Assembly (NCBI GenBank): GCA_964057195.1
Contig: OZ059825.1
Location: 3,348,001-3,412,000, forward strand
Length of the DNA stretch: 64,000 nt
Direction of reading: 5' to 3'
DNA from: Orthosia cruda
Taxonomy: Eukaryota > Arthropoda > Insecta > Lepidoptera > Noctuidae
Shown here piece after piece: positions 45,801 to 56,720 of the stretch; within the stretch, counting starts at the first letter, position 1; every line of letters starts with the position of its first letter. The notes beneath the pieces are model-generated. The model was given only the letters and a program-made list of their open reading frames with translations. It searched no databases and was not told the origin of the DNA. Made by a program: the position numbers and the translations under genes.

Positions 45801-46319
45801 TGTTAACGCCACATAGGAACAAACATACATACATACATAGACTGATAAACACATTACAAAAAACACATAATGTATGTCGTTTTGTGACAAATAAACACTT
45901 TTTCTTTCTTTCTTTCTCCTTCAGTAGTCGGGTAAAAAGAAGATATAATGCGCCGACTGACCCTAAATAAATAAGAATAAGTGTAAGAGAATTATGTTGA
46001 AGAAATAAGAATAGGTTCCCTTCTTAATTTAACAAAATCCAATTAAATTCCTAGGTTTTTAATACGTTGGAACTGTTCCAAGAGTTACCGTATCTGTTTG
46101 TACGAAGTTCAACTTCCTAAATCATACTTCAGTAGCTAAACTAATTAAGAACAGTTAATTATAGAGTGAAGCTGAATTAATTTAGGTTTTTGCACTTATG
46201 ATAAAAGCACACAATAGTTTATATCGGTTGTAACTGATTTGAAAGAGAAAGAGGACCAGGGGAGGTATTCGTTGAGGCGAAAGCTCAGTTGACTGCAAAA
46301 AGAGAGAGTACGAAAGAGA
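45801..46319. other. no gene; retroposon-like tail
   Basis: 45800-45920 ends 'gacaaataaacactttttct' with (ttct)n, which looks like a LINE/SINE 3' end. The rest is AT-rich. Confidence 0.4.
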
Positions 46320-46850
46320 CGGTATTTCACGCCTGAACACCTGCTCAACTCGTATTAAGCGCTGGACTACTGCTCTCACCTCTGCCAAATACCAGCTTTG
46401 TGCACTTGAGTCGATAGACAGACGGGCCAATAGGCTTATTGGCAACGATGCACTGGTCGCGTCAAAGCTCCAGAGCATCGAACATCGACGCCGAGTTGCC
46501 AGTCTGACGGTTTTTTATCGGTTACATTTCGGGGTGTGCGCGATGGAACTGCACAATTTGATTCCACCTAGCCCTTTCCATTATCAGACTACTAGACGTA
46601 AGGCAATTATCTATCGGTATATGGTGGACATCCCACCCGTACGCACTAAGCGTTTTACTAAAACATCGACGGAGTGGAGTCTATGTTTGTGCTGCCGAAG
46701 TCTATGTTTCCTGATAGCTACAACCTTGGGGTATTTAAGTCAAGAGTGAATAGGTTACTTCTAGGCAAGCGTGCTTCACCGTCGACTACATCATCGCTTA
46801 CCATTAGGCGAGATAGTGGTCAAAAGCGAGCCTGTCGTTAAATAAAATAT
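46320..46850 (+). mobile_element. Jockey-like LINE C-terminal region
   Basis: A frame open from 46321 encodes ALESIDRRANRLIGNDALVA, SKLQSIEHRRRVASLTVFYR, LHFGVCAMELHNLIPPSPFH and VDIPPVRTKRF, then after a frame shift near 46680 FPDSYNLGVFKSRVNRLLLG and KRASPSTTSSLTIRRDSGQ. This is the longest copy of the LINE whose tail recurs at 10126, 22771, 33305 and 55166. RT and endonuclease domains are absent (5' truncation). Confidence 0.85.
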
Positions 46851-46908
46851 AATTATTTAGTGAAATATCTTTTTTTATACAGCTTCTTTCGTATTCTTAT
46901 CAGCAATA

Positions 46909-47050
46909 TATGGCGGACTGCCCGAGATGGCGGACTAGTTATTTTTTGTGCACTACCAAGATATGGATATCAAATTACCCTTTAATTTGATATCCATATC
47001 TTGGTAGTGCACAAAAATAACTAGTCCGCCATCTCGGGCAGTCCGCCATA
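46909..47050. repeat. near-perfect hairpin, 69-bp arms
   Basis: Left arm 46909-46977 (tatggcggactgcccgagat ... gatatcaaatta) and right arm 46983-47050 are reverse complements with one 1-base length difference in a T/A run. The loop is only 5 bases (ccctt). A TA lies at each outer edge. Such near-identity implies a recent origin or active maintenance. Confidence 0.95.
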
Positions 47051-48060
47051 TTAGATTTAGAACGAAATCACTAAGCTAACCATGCATTGTCATCCAAACT
47101 AAATGTGTATGCAAATAATCATTTTAATCGGTAGAGGATAACAGCTTTAAAACTCAGTCGCAAGATTTGACCCGAACACCCTTACATACATGCATACCCT
47201 TACATCTATACATACATACATTGCAAGTTAAATAAAATCTTGCAAAAACGGACCATGGGTTTTTTTTTGTCGCTCTTCTTCATAGGAATATATTATTATG
47301 ATTCAGATCCGCCATAGCTTCAACTTTTTGAGCAACTTACCGGATCCTTGGGCTCTAGTGACGATCTATAAGCGATTGTCAAAAGCCTAAAATATTTGGA
47401 AAGACGCGTTACAATTTCAGTAAGGTTGTCAGTCACAAACATTTAGGATTCTTTTATAAAGTTTTCCCAGGTAGAATATCACTTTTGTCTATGTTTTCTT
47501 GATTTTTTTATTCCTCCACTAAATATTCAAGCTTGACCAACGCCTAGACCAACACACCAACTACGGGCCCCTAAAAAAAGCAAATCACTGACATCATTGT
47601 CAAACAGATCCCCTAAAATAATCGCCCCTCTATGCTTAGTCACGTATTAAAAAAAATAAAAGTTGTCTATGATGGGCAACTCATTATCTCTTTATAATGC
47701 TAAGCTATGGTCTATTGTCAAAAATGGCGGTAAACAAAGATTATAGAGGTATTAAAAAATAGGGTAGTTATTGATACGTAAGGATTTAAAATTAATCTTT
47801 TACAGTCAAGCGGTTTGCAAATATTTTTTAGACTAAGTGGTATTAAATTTTTGTTTTTATGGTCTGACGGGGACCTGACTATTAGACGGATTATAGAGTA
47901 TTAAAATTATAATTAGGTAGATAAATACACATACTAAATCTATGGGTAAATAAGTTTTATTCTCTGCCAAGTAAAATATATCAATAAATCTGGCAGAAGT
48001 AAAATATATTAATAAATAATAAAAATATTCTACATTTAAACATTTGTTGGTAGGTAAATT
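47051..48060. other. no gene seen
   Basis: AT-rich; no recognisable coding segment or repeat family beyond simple runs. Confidence 0.4.
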
Positions 48061-48064
48061 TTAA

Positions 48065-48210
48065 GCAGGTACTCTGTGGGGTTTTTTTTTTCTTGGGAAG
48101 GATTGGTCTGTCAGACTCTTATTGACGACTCTTCGACCACGTTTTAGCCCGCCTGGGCCGGCGGGGTGTATAAGGCCAGTGTTCCTCTTGAAGCACTGTA
48201 GGTCCTTATA
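48065..48210 (-). mobile_element. SINE tail fragment
   Basis: T-run, then 'gtctgtcagactcttattga' and 'aggccagtgttcctcttgaa', paralleling the 3' half of the SINE at 14635-15010. No head. Confidence 0.6.
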
Positions 48211-48300
48211 GTTAACCGTGCAATAACACCTTCTTTTATGCACATATTCGAGATTATAAAACGTTATTGAAGCATTATAGTAGATTATTGCATCGAGCAC

Positions 48301-48399
48301 AAAGTAATTTATTATTGCACCGATTGCCTGATTTAGAGCCCGAGCGCTAGCGAGGGCTCTAATCTAACAGGCACGAGGGCAATATAAATTACTTAAGGC
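48301..48399. repeat. foldback element, ~38-bp arms
   Basis: aagtaatttattattgc... pairs with ...ggcaatataaattactt, and gcctgatttagagccc pairs with gggctctaatctaacaggc. The centre is gagcgctagcga. Confidence 0.85.
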
Positions 48400-49321
48400 G
48401 AGGTGCATAATCTGCTTTTCTTTCAACTATTACCTATAGGAATAGTTGATAAAAGAAACTCATATCAAACAGTTAAAATAGAAGTATAATTATTGAAATT
48501 AAAAGATTTTCTATAACACTGTCGGCTTCATTTAGAATGTTTTCCGGAGTTAATGTGTCGCTAGATGATTCCATTTTAATTCGAAACCGAAGCACTCAAA
48601 ATCAGATAGTATCACACTTTATCGTTTCCAAAAATATTGTCAAGCAAAATTAACAAAGTTCCCGCCAAATCACTTTTTTAAATTTCTTTCATTTTTAAAT
48701 CAGAGTTAGCAGCAATAATTTTTTTTAATTTGGAACAAGTAGGATAGAAACGAATAATACGTACGTTAAAAAAAATAGTATTGATATCGGCTGGCTGAAT
48801 AGAGCTAATCCATTGAGATTGGCGCCTTTTGGTGCGATTAAAAAATAAACTGTGCAATAATGAAATTTCATACATTTTTATTGCTCTAGAGCATTAAAGA
48901 CTCGCTTTGTACTGAGTTTTTAGTGTGATTGTGATGAAATTAAAGCATAGATACTTGGAAGAAAAATAATTTATTAATTTGGGTTATTCAGGCACAAATC
49001 CAAAACGGGCTTTGATGATTTGCATAGCAGTTTTATACCATTGTTGTTAATCATGACAAAATAAAATCTAAATATTTTGCCGTTTAAAGTCTGTGCCATG
49101 TATATCAACACAAAATGCATCATGGTTTTGGCTACATCATTGTTTAATCATTTAATCAAATTCAAACAATGATGACGGCAAAATATTTTGTATAATGAGG
49201 CGACAATGACGCTGCAAACAAAACAATGAGTATGTAATACCGTAAATAAAGTAGAAGAAAAAGAGAGAAAAAGAGATTTTATTATTATGGACGCAGGTGT
49301 AGAAAATATTCAATTCCAACA
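48400..49321. other. no supported gene
   Basis: A small imperfect palindrome 'caactattacctataggaat' at about 48424-48443. The minus frame 48678-48875 (65 codons, basic) is not recognised. Otherwise AT-rich. Confidence 0.35.
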
Positions 49322-49438
49322 TTTTTTAATAACCTTCCAGTTGATATGAAAAGCGGTTGTACCACAAAAAACGCTTTTAAAAACCAAGTGAGAAAGTATC
49401 TCCTTGGAACCTTTGGGGAAAATATTGTATATACTTAA
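49322..49438 (+). mobile_element. LINE C-terminus fragment
   Basis: Encodes FFNNLPVDMKSGCTTKNAFK then NQVRKYLLGTFGENI and a stop, the 'FN.LP......FK..L..YLL' end typical of CR1/Jockey-type ORF2 proteins. Followed by an AT-rich stretch and a small hairpin at about 49565-49592 (ctgccaacaaactgt / acagtttggcag). Confidence 0.6.
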
Positions 49439-50637
49439 CTAACAATAAATAACCAATTTATATTGAATATTACTAATTTAACTAACATTTCAAATACTTA
49501 GCCTAAAACTAAGCGAAAAAATTACTTTTGGTTAAAAATATATTTTTTGTGAGAGTTGCGTCTGCCAACAAACTGTCGTACAGTTTGGCAGAAGTAAAAT
49601 CTTTTTGTATTAGTGCTATCTTTTGAGAATAAACATTTTTTCATTTTTTTTCGTATGCGCCAATAAAGCCTTTAAAAAATACTTATCCTGGAAATATCAA
49701 CAGCTACTAAAAGAGTTATTTTTAATACAGCGCCATCTAGGAGCCTTGTATGTAACTATGGAAACGACATCGTCGACACACACATTCAGTAATTGCTAGA
49801 TGGATAAGATACAAGTGCGGCTTTGTTAGTTTCTATAAGCTAACATAGATGTCACTTCTTTAAATGAATAGCAAAAATAGCATAAACTGAAACAACGTCG
49901 GCAGTTCTCTCTTTCGGTAGGTATTTTATTCTTTAAAATATTATAATTAAAATAATTCAGAATCACCAAAATCTAAAGCGACATGCCACTTATTAAAACT
50001 TTAAAAATCAAAAGTAAAAAAAAAACTACTTAAATAGGTAACTAGTTAAAAATGTACATAAATTCTGGTAAAATGACCAACATATTTAGTTGGTAATTGG
50101 CTCACAATGAGAAACCCTAATAAATTACTACCTTTTTATAAAAATAAAAACCTGTTCAACACACATCTCTCATCATCTGGACATCTCATATTTCAAAGTA
50201 CACACAAATAATTAAATTAGAGAGCCACAATTACCAGTACTTATAATAATAATCCCGACATCATACCGACGATTAGCGAAGACAAATGACGCCCGTCACA
50301 GAACAGAACGCGAACGCGATGAGCGAAATGACAGGCACACAAAATGGATGCCGTAATCAAGATGGACGCGAAATAATTTTTATTAATGGTGGATGGTATT
50401 TTTGTAAGTAAGTTTGCATGTTTTAAAGATGGGCTCATAACCATAAATATGCTGTAGATGCTAATGGTGCGTGATTGTTGACCATTGCGATGAGAGTGTT
50501 AGGCAAAGTTGATTACACACATTAGCTCATTTCGCTAATATTTAGCTTCCTACCAATGTAACCGGGAGCGATTGCTGCTACAGATTTATTTAAATAATAG
50601 GAATGTTTTCTGGGTAAAAAAATGATAAATCTTTTTA
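49439..50637. other. no gene seen
   Basis: AT-rich; no recognised family. The minus frame 50241-50444 has no domain signature. Confidence 0.4.
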
Positions 50638-50906
50638 GTCCGTCAGTGAGATTATCTAATAATATTGGACACGTATTTTTTTGCTTTATCAAATAAATAA
50701 AAATTTGACAAAGTTAAAGCGCATCAAAGTTCAGGAGTGGGGGCTTGTGACGTCACTTAGTCATTTTAAAGTGTAGAGCACCATGACGTCACAACGACAC
50801 GACGATATTTCAGTGCACTGTATCGTCTTTATTTTTTGTTAACGCAGCAAAAGAAAAATACGTGTCCAATATTTTTAGGTGATAAGTGATAGGTGAACTG
50901 ATGGAC
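50638..50906. repeat. MITE with ~50-bp terminal inverted repeats
   Basis: Left end gtccgtcagtgagattatct then aatattggacacgtattttt; the right end is the diverged complement, aaaaatacgtgtccaatatt ... ctgatggac. Inside, tgacgtcac and tgacgtcaca form a second symmetric pair. 269 bp, no ORF. The end sequence is shared with 34018-34060. Confidence 0.8.
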
Positions 50907-51314
50907 AATATAGATATTTTTTTGTCAACCACCTTATTTTCTCGGAGATATAAGTCCCAGTCTCGCTAGCGTGAGATCACCACCGACAATGTCATGAAAG
51001 TAGCGAAGTTTAGAGCCAACCATTTGAATCACTATCATGCCACAAAGAAGAGGACCAGAAGCACGCAGACGATTTTGTATCAAGCTATAATTTTGTCGCA
51101 ACAATGCGTCGGATTAGTTAGTATAGTACGGCTGAGAGTACGGCAGCACATTCAAGTAATAAATCGCAGCGATTTTAAAATTGTGTTTTGTCACATTTTG
51201 CTGCGTTTGCTCGCGACACGATTATCGCGAAAGTAAACTGCAGCAAAATTGAATTGTATGGACCCGCGCGCACTGCGACAGGAAAATCGCGCACCCTAGC
51301 CGCCCGGCGCCCGA
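50907..51314. other. GC-richer upstream region of the MADF-like ORF
   Basis: Open plus frames at 50994-51236 and 51188-51454 have no domain I recognise. 51250-51315 is GC-rich (gcgcgcactgcgac, gccgcccggcgcccg). Sequence with 'atcgcagcgatttt' and 'cgcgacacgattatcgcg' resembles the borders of PIF/Harbinger-type elements, which is an inference. Confidence 0.35.
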
Positions 51315-51488
51315 ATGCCCATTTGTATTGCGTTATTTCGAGAAAAAACATATTATCGGCGTCAGCATCTCCACTGGAGTCTCACTCAATACGAAACGAG
51401 GCTAGACGTGGAACATATGATAATAGCAATACAAGAAAGACCACTCTGGAATAAACATTCCAAAGAATATAGATTAATGTATTTCTGA
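51315..51488 (+). CDS. 57-codon ORF ending in a MADF-like start
   Basis: ATG at 51315, TGA at 51486. Residues from about 36 read IIAIQERPLWNKHSKEYR, a strong match to the opening helix of MADF (Adf-1-type DNA-binding) domains (pattern L/I-I-x-x-I/V-x-x-R-P-x-L-W-x-x-x-x-x-x-Y). The frame stops before the rest of the domain; a GT (aat/gtattt at about 51478) could be a splice donor and ggctag/ac near 51408 an acceptor, so it may be one exon. MADF proteins occur both as host regulators and as accessory proteins of Harbinger-type transposons. No downstream exon found. Confidence 0.4.
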   Translation: MPICIALFREKTYYRRQHLHWSLTQYETRLDVEHMIIAIQERPLWNKHSKEYRLMYF

Positions 51489-52174
51489 TAAAAGTAACTA
51501 TAGATCTTTTCGCTATAAAAGGATGAGTCCAGTTTTGAGGATTTTTCCTTTCCCTCCGATTAGTAAATAGAGACAAGCAACTTGTACCGAATCCATGGTG
51601 ACGAGCTGAACAAAGACCACCGATTTTTTTATCGCAGTGCGTGAACTGTAGGGGCGATGACACATACTAACACGCTTATGCATAGTTCACGTAATAAAAA
51701 CAACAACAAAAAGCACCTACTTACCAAACACTACCAAAAGAAATAGGTACAGATTATCTTCTTAGATCGTGTGTCGTGTAGGCCTCGCCCGCGATGGCAG
51801 ACGCAGACGGTCGTAATCACGTCATAAGACACACCGCCGCGTGGGAACCTGCTGAGAGTAACTTGTTTCATATTATACGTACATTGTTTTAATGCCAGGA
51901 GCTTGGGAAGTGAAGGTAAGTACCCAGTGTTTTTGAAGGATCAAGTTTCGAGATTTGGTTTTGCATTTATTTTATTGCAAGTGTCTGATACCTTGGTTAA
52001 ATGAAAGGTGAATCCTTGATGTGTGTAAGCTTTGTCAGCCTCATAACCTGTATTAATGAAAGTGTATAATCAAGTGAGTCCTTTTGGAGTTTCGTTAACC
52101 TTCCTTTTTCCTACAAGCTACTATTTTTCAGTACTTATCTTATGTTGTAGAGGAGCCGAGAAATAACTCGGACA
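51489..52174. other. no supported gene
   Basis: The minus frame 51382-51663 overlaps the MADF-like ORF on the other strand and lacks a clear domain. 'atcgcagtgcgtgaact' (51632-51648) echoes GC-rich phrases at 51260 in inverse, which could be the far end of the same element. Confidence 0.3.
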
Positions 52175-52560
52175 TTTCGACCCATTGTTATCTATTCTGG
52201 TCCCCTAGATAACCTACTCCTCCCCAATCTCGTTGAAAACAGTTGAGTTTTACAACGAGGCAAGGAGATATGAGCCTATAATCTTCTGGTTTTGGATATC
52301 CAACCCCTAGGAGACTCATTCGCTTATCAGACAAGTGCTCCATGCGTTCCGTATTTTCCCCACACAACCTGCACAAAGATATCGCTGTTAGACCCATCTT
52401 CATGAGCATGTCGTTGGTTCCAAAGGGCTTAGTAAAGGCCCCAAGCAGGTAGCAGGTTTGCCCCCAGCTCATATTCCGAATGCGTTTCCGTGCTTTGAAC
52501 GTAGAGTCCAGGATTTTTTTGGAGTTGCTGTACTTTTTCGGCAGCGTCCATATTGATCTG
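52175..52560 (-). mobile_element. LINE ORF2 C-terminus with zinc knuckle
   Basis: Minus translation: KRIRNMSWGQTCYLLGAFTK, ISLCRLCGENTERMEHL, a short deletion, then DKRMSLLGVGYPKPEDYRLI and GGVGYLGDQ before a stop. The CxxC...H part is the C-terminal zinc-knuckle region of R1/Jockey-type LINEs, here missing the second half with its usual 'CDCPAL'. 5' truncated. Confidence 0.8.
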
Positions 52561-53227
52561 ACTATAAGTATTTAAAATAGATAGAAACCTACCACCTACC
52601 TTGGTACATATAGGGTTATTATGGAATGAAATTAATGACTGAGTATCGAGTTTATAATAGAGCTTTTGTTCACAGACTTTATTTTAGAAGATATTCGATT
52701 TTCGCAATTGGAATCGTTTTAGCAACACACACCACTTATCGCTTGATGCAGAGATGCAGTGGCATGTGAAGCAATTCGAGTAAACTGATTGTAACAACAT
52801 AACCTATTCATCAACTACTCATAGAGGTAGCGTTTCCAAAAATAATAAAAGTAATTACTACGATCAAAAGTCCCGACACAGAACCTCATACCCCCAGGTC
52901 ATTTTTAACCCCTCCAGTCCCTCCCAGTAATAGAAAAGTGATCCATTAAGCCATTCCCAACATTCCTAGAGGATTACAAAACAAATTACTTGAATGCGGC
53001 CAATCTGTATAATGACCGCAAAGATGATAGGATCCTGGCATTAAAATGATAGAACACACACCATGGTACAAAGATTTGGAATTGAAGCAGATTGGTCATC
53101 TTACTATTATTGTTATTGCGCCGAGATTTTTGCCTAAACAAAATTTTTCAATCGCTTCAATGCCTCGTACGACTGTATGAGTAAACAAGTCAAGTCATTG
53201 TTTTGGGTCTTTGGGATATTAAGAAAA
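52561..53227. other. no gene seen
   Basis: AT-rich; no coding segment recognised. Confidence 0.4.
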
Positions 53228-53512
53228 ACCGGCCAAGTACGAGTCGGATTCGCGCACGAAGTGTTCCGTAGCATTATTGCAAAAATAGACACAAAAATCA
53301 CGTTTGTTGTATGGGAGTCCACTTAACTATTTATTTTGTTCTGTTTCTAGTATTTGTTGTTATAGCGGCAACAGAAATACATCATCTGTGAAAATTTCAA
53401 CTGTCTAGCTATCACGGGTCATGAGATACAGCCTGGTGACAGACAGACAGACGGACAGTTGAGTCTTAGTACTAGGTCCCGTTTTTACCCTTTGGGTACG
53501 GAACCCTAAAAA
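53228..53512 (+). repeat. dispersed repeat, full copy of the 214 family
   Basis: accggccaagtacgagtcgg ... ggtacggaaccctaaaaa; close match over nearly the whole length to 214-509. Confidence 0.85.
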
Positions 53513-54327
53513 GTAAGTGTCAATAAAGTAAATGGTTCACTAAATGACTTCACATCACACTGTCAGTGTTGGAAATAAATAATGAAAACAAGCTTCTACG
53601 TCTTCTTTTCAAAACCAATTTAAATGAATCGTAATAAATCTATTTGGTAAGTAGGAAAGAAAACTTACAAGCAATACAAAGCAACAAATATATTATTTTG
53701 TCCTCAATAAAATTCCACCAACGTAGGCACAAAACAAATCCCCAGAATCGTCTAATCATTCCCTAGATTCTTCTAAGACAATGCACCCATCGAATTACAC
53801 CAAAATTAACTCACACAACACCGACCTTTATTTCCTAAACACTACAATTCAAAATCCAATGAATGATGAGTCTAGTAATGGTAATAATTTTTTCCCATAA
53901 AAGGTGAAATTAGGAGCGCTACAAAATTGATTGTGTGGAGACAATTCATTTGATGATGGTGGCTGTGAACTATGGGGTAATGAGCCGTGTCATGTTATTA
54001 CCATTATCATCAACCTGTGTTCTTGATGATAATGATGAATTTGATGAGAATGGACATTTTTGGAATATTTAAGATGATTATTAAGGCGCATATATTCCCC
54101 AATGTTAAGGGCCTACATACGCTTTAGTGCCGTAAAACGGTAACTTTCTAAAGCATACTCCTCAGTAACAGCTAGGTTAAAAGGATTGAAAAAAATATAT
54201 ATTTTTGTTATTGATTCATGTACATAATTTTGAACACAAGGTTTTTTCGTGTAACTAATAGTTTTGCTTTAAAAAAATAATTAACAACACAATATATTTT
54301 CGCAACTTTTGGAAACGCCTCCAAAAT
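53513..54327. other. no gene seen
   Basis: AT-rich sequence without a recognised family. Confidence 0.4.
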
Positions 54328-54663
54328 GACTTGGATGTTTAAAAATATTTTTATACAGAAAAATTGATGGCTGGAATTTCTTCATACCTAACATAGCATA
54401 TACGTTTTGGGTAAATCAAATAACAATTTGCAAATAAAACTGTTCAAAAGGAGGTTCAATTTTGATATTTTGGCATCGAACGGGCGCACGGCCAGTACTG
54501 CGTTACATTGGGGCGTATATTCGGAACCAGAATATCAATATTGAACCTCCTTACGGACAGTTTTCTTTGCAAAATATTCTTATATTTACATAGCTATTTC
54601 AGTTATGAAGAAATTCTAGCCATCAAATTTTCTGTGTATGAATATTTTTAAACACTGAAGTCG
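54328..54663. repeat. 336-bp foldback MITE, ~140-bp arms
   Basis: Outer arm: gacttggatgtttaaaaata ... 'attgatggctggaatttctt' and 'aaggaggttcaattttgata'. Right arm mirrors it: 'caatattgaacctcctta', 'aagaaattctagccatcaaa', 'aatatttttaaacactgaag'. The centre (about 54480-54520) is GC-richer. No ORF. Confidence 0.9.
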
Positions 54664-54684
54664 TTTCTATCTTTATTATGCCGT

Positions 54685-55165
54685 TATTTCAGTCGTTCTA
54701 TCAAGGTCGGAGACTCTACACTCGAAGTTGTAGACGATTATGTCTACCTGGGACAAACGGTCCAGTTGGGTAGGTCCAATTTCGAGAAAGAGGTCAACCG
54801 TCGAATCCGACTCGGCTGGGCGGCGTTCGGGAAGTTGCGTGGTATCTTCTCGTCCAATTTACCGCAGTGTCTCAAGACAAAAGTCTATGACCAGTGTGTG
54901 TTGCCAGTGATCACCTATGGGACCGAGACGTGGTCGCTCACAATGGGCCTTATAAGAAAGCTTAAAGTAGCCCTCTCCATATTGCCCTTTGGGTGAAAGG
55001 ACAATGGAGAGGGCTATGCTCGGCATTTCCTTGCGTGATCACGTCAGAAATTATGATATCCAGAGGAGAACCAAAGTTACCGACATAGCCCGAAGAATTG
55101 CCAAACTTAAGTGGCAGTGGGCAGGGCACATTGCTCGCAGAACGGAATAACGGATGGCCGATGGG
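54685..55165 (+). mobile_element. RTE-like LINE, longest copy, with internal palindrome
   Basis: Frame 1: STLEVVDDYVYLGQTVQLGR, NFEKEVNRRIRLGWAAFGKL, CLKTKVYDQCVLPVITYGTE, TWSLTMGLIRKLKVA. A 12-bp palindrome insertion (agccctctccat / atggagagggct, 54969-55015) shifts the frame, then MERAMLGISLRDHVRNYDIQ, RRTKVTDIARRIAKLKWQWA and GHIARRT follow. Ends abruptly at 'gatggccgatggg', without the normal 3' end. Confidence 0.85.
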
Positions 55166-55245
55166 TCTTCTAGGCAAGCGTGCTTCATCGTCGACCACAT
55201 CATCGCTTACCATGTGGTGAGATAGTGGTTAAGTGCAAGCCTATT
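55166..55245 (+). mobile_element. Jockey-like LINE 3' tail fused to the RTE-like copy
   Basis: 'cttctaggcaagcgtgcttc', 'gaccacatcatcgcttacca', 'gatagtggttaagtgcaagc': the 3' end seen at 22830-22930. It directly follows the truncated RTE-like fragment with no A-tail between. Confidence 0.75.
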
Positions 55246-56043
55246 ATACTGGTAAGAAAATAATAGATAACCTGAAACGAAAACGAAAGGACCAAGAAAT
55301 GAACTCAGTCTATCGTAAATTTGTAGATCACTGCTGGTCATCAGTCTCTCCCAGGCTGCAGACGGACAACGAAGAACATGACTTTTGATTGTTATGACAG
55401 TACTTAAATTATTTAATTTTTACAGGCTTTGTACCAAACTCCAAAATAACGACGCTCTGTTTTTCAAAAAGCTCATTGTTCGAGTCAAACAAACAATCAA
55501 AGGCTTCTGTTAACATCATTCTAACCAACTGTGAAGATAGATGGGTTTGGAGTAATAAAAACTAGAACTACGTGAATGGTCGACTGTTTCATTGAATAAA
55601 GGTAGATTGTCTGAAGTAAATAACTCTTGACTCTTGAAGTTAATGTTGTTGGACAACTCGGTGTGAAGGCGTTACATAACTCATTATTTTCTTAAGAAAT
55701 CTATACCAGACATAATCTGTATTTCTTTTATTTTATTTGACAGGAGTCATTTTTATTGTTATGATATAATTTGACGTCGTTTATATTCAGTGATAATTTG
55801 ATGTTACCTTAACCTAAACATTAATTGAATCTAGTTGTAATTCAGTGTTATTTTGTTTTAATTTAATTAGTTAATGTATTATTTTTATGTAGAGCATGTA
55901 TACTCAATAATGTGTAAGCTGTGGTTACCTATAATTGAGTGTGTATAAAATGATAATGTTTTTCAATTTATGTATATTTTTGTAAGTTTTTGTTATGTAT
56001 ACTCGTTGGTGATCCTAAATAAATAAATAAATTAATAAATAAA
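55246..56043. other. no gene; LINE-like 3' tail at the end
   Basis: AT-rich; ends with aaataaataaataaattaat (56018-56043), which looks like the tail of a plus-strand LINE 3' UTR. No coding segment recognised. Confidence 0.4.
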
Positions 56044-56236
56044 CCAATATTATAAAGAGGAAATATTTTTTTGTTTGTTTGTACCGAATAGGCTCCAAAA
56101 CTACTGGACCGATTTCAAAAATTCTTTCACCGTTGGGAAGCTACTCTATCCCCGGGTGACATAGGCTACTTTTTATCCCTGTATTCCCACGGGAACGGGA
56201 ACTACGCGGGTGAAACCGCGAGGCGTCCTCTAGTAA
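56044..56236 (-). repeat. short retroposon, reverse copy of 45220
   Basis: 'ccaatattataaagaggaaa', 'caccgttgggaagctac', 'ggtgacataggctacttttt' and 'gcgggtgaaaccgcgagg' mirror 45220-45403. Confidence 0.8.
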
Positions 56237-56324
56237 CTAATATTTAAAGAAAACTAAAGGCCTGCTATCTAGCCATGTTTTGTAGTATGTTGGCTCTAAA
56301 GAAATCGGGAATACTCTACTAGAG

Positions 56325-56720
56325 AGCATATCATCTTCATCAGTCTATTAATGTTCCCACTGCTGGTACACAGGCTTCCTCTCTGTAAGAGGCGATGGGC
56401 CGTAATCCACCACGCGGACCCAGTGCGGATGTCTTCGAATTTTTGGTCACGGTTTCGTCACCATGTTTTCCTTCACCGTTTTTGAGAACTGCTCTCGCAT
56501 GAAGAAATAATTTACACAAAGTAAAGCGCCTGCCTGGGTTCGAACATTTAATGACCGATGAACCGATAATGTTTATGAATGATAAACAAAAATGATTAAA
56601 TATAAAAAGCCTAACAAAAGCCGGACAGGCCGGATACGTATTTATTTATATTGTATCCGGCTTTATGCGGACGCCTGGCAACCCTCACGGCCAAAACCAC
56701 TGGGCCACCACTGCACTGCA
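56325..56720 (-). mobile_element. tRNA-headed SINE, nearly complete
   Basis: Tail 'catcttcatcagtctattaa', body 'tgttttccttcaccgttttt', B box as ctgggttcgaaca (about 56537) and A-box-like 'ccaaaaccactgggccacca' (56692-56711). About 130 extra bases between A and B boxes hold a small hairpin (gccggata...tatccggc, 56628-56664), suggesting another insertion inside the head. Confidence 0.8.

Noticed and set aside
51382..51663. 93-codon minus ORF as a Harbinger transposase N-terminus
   Set aside because: Only a vague resemblance; it overlaps the better-supported MADF-like frame on the other strand.
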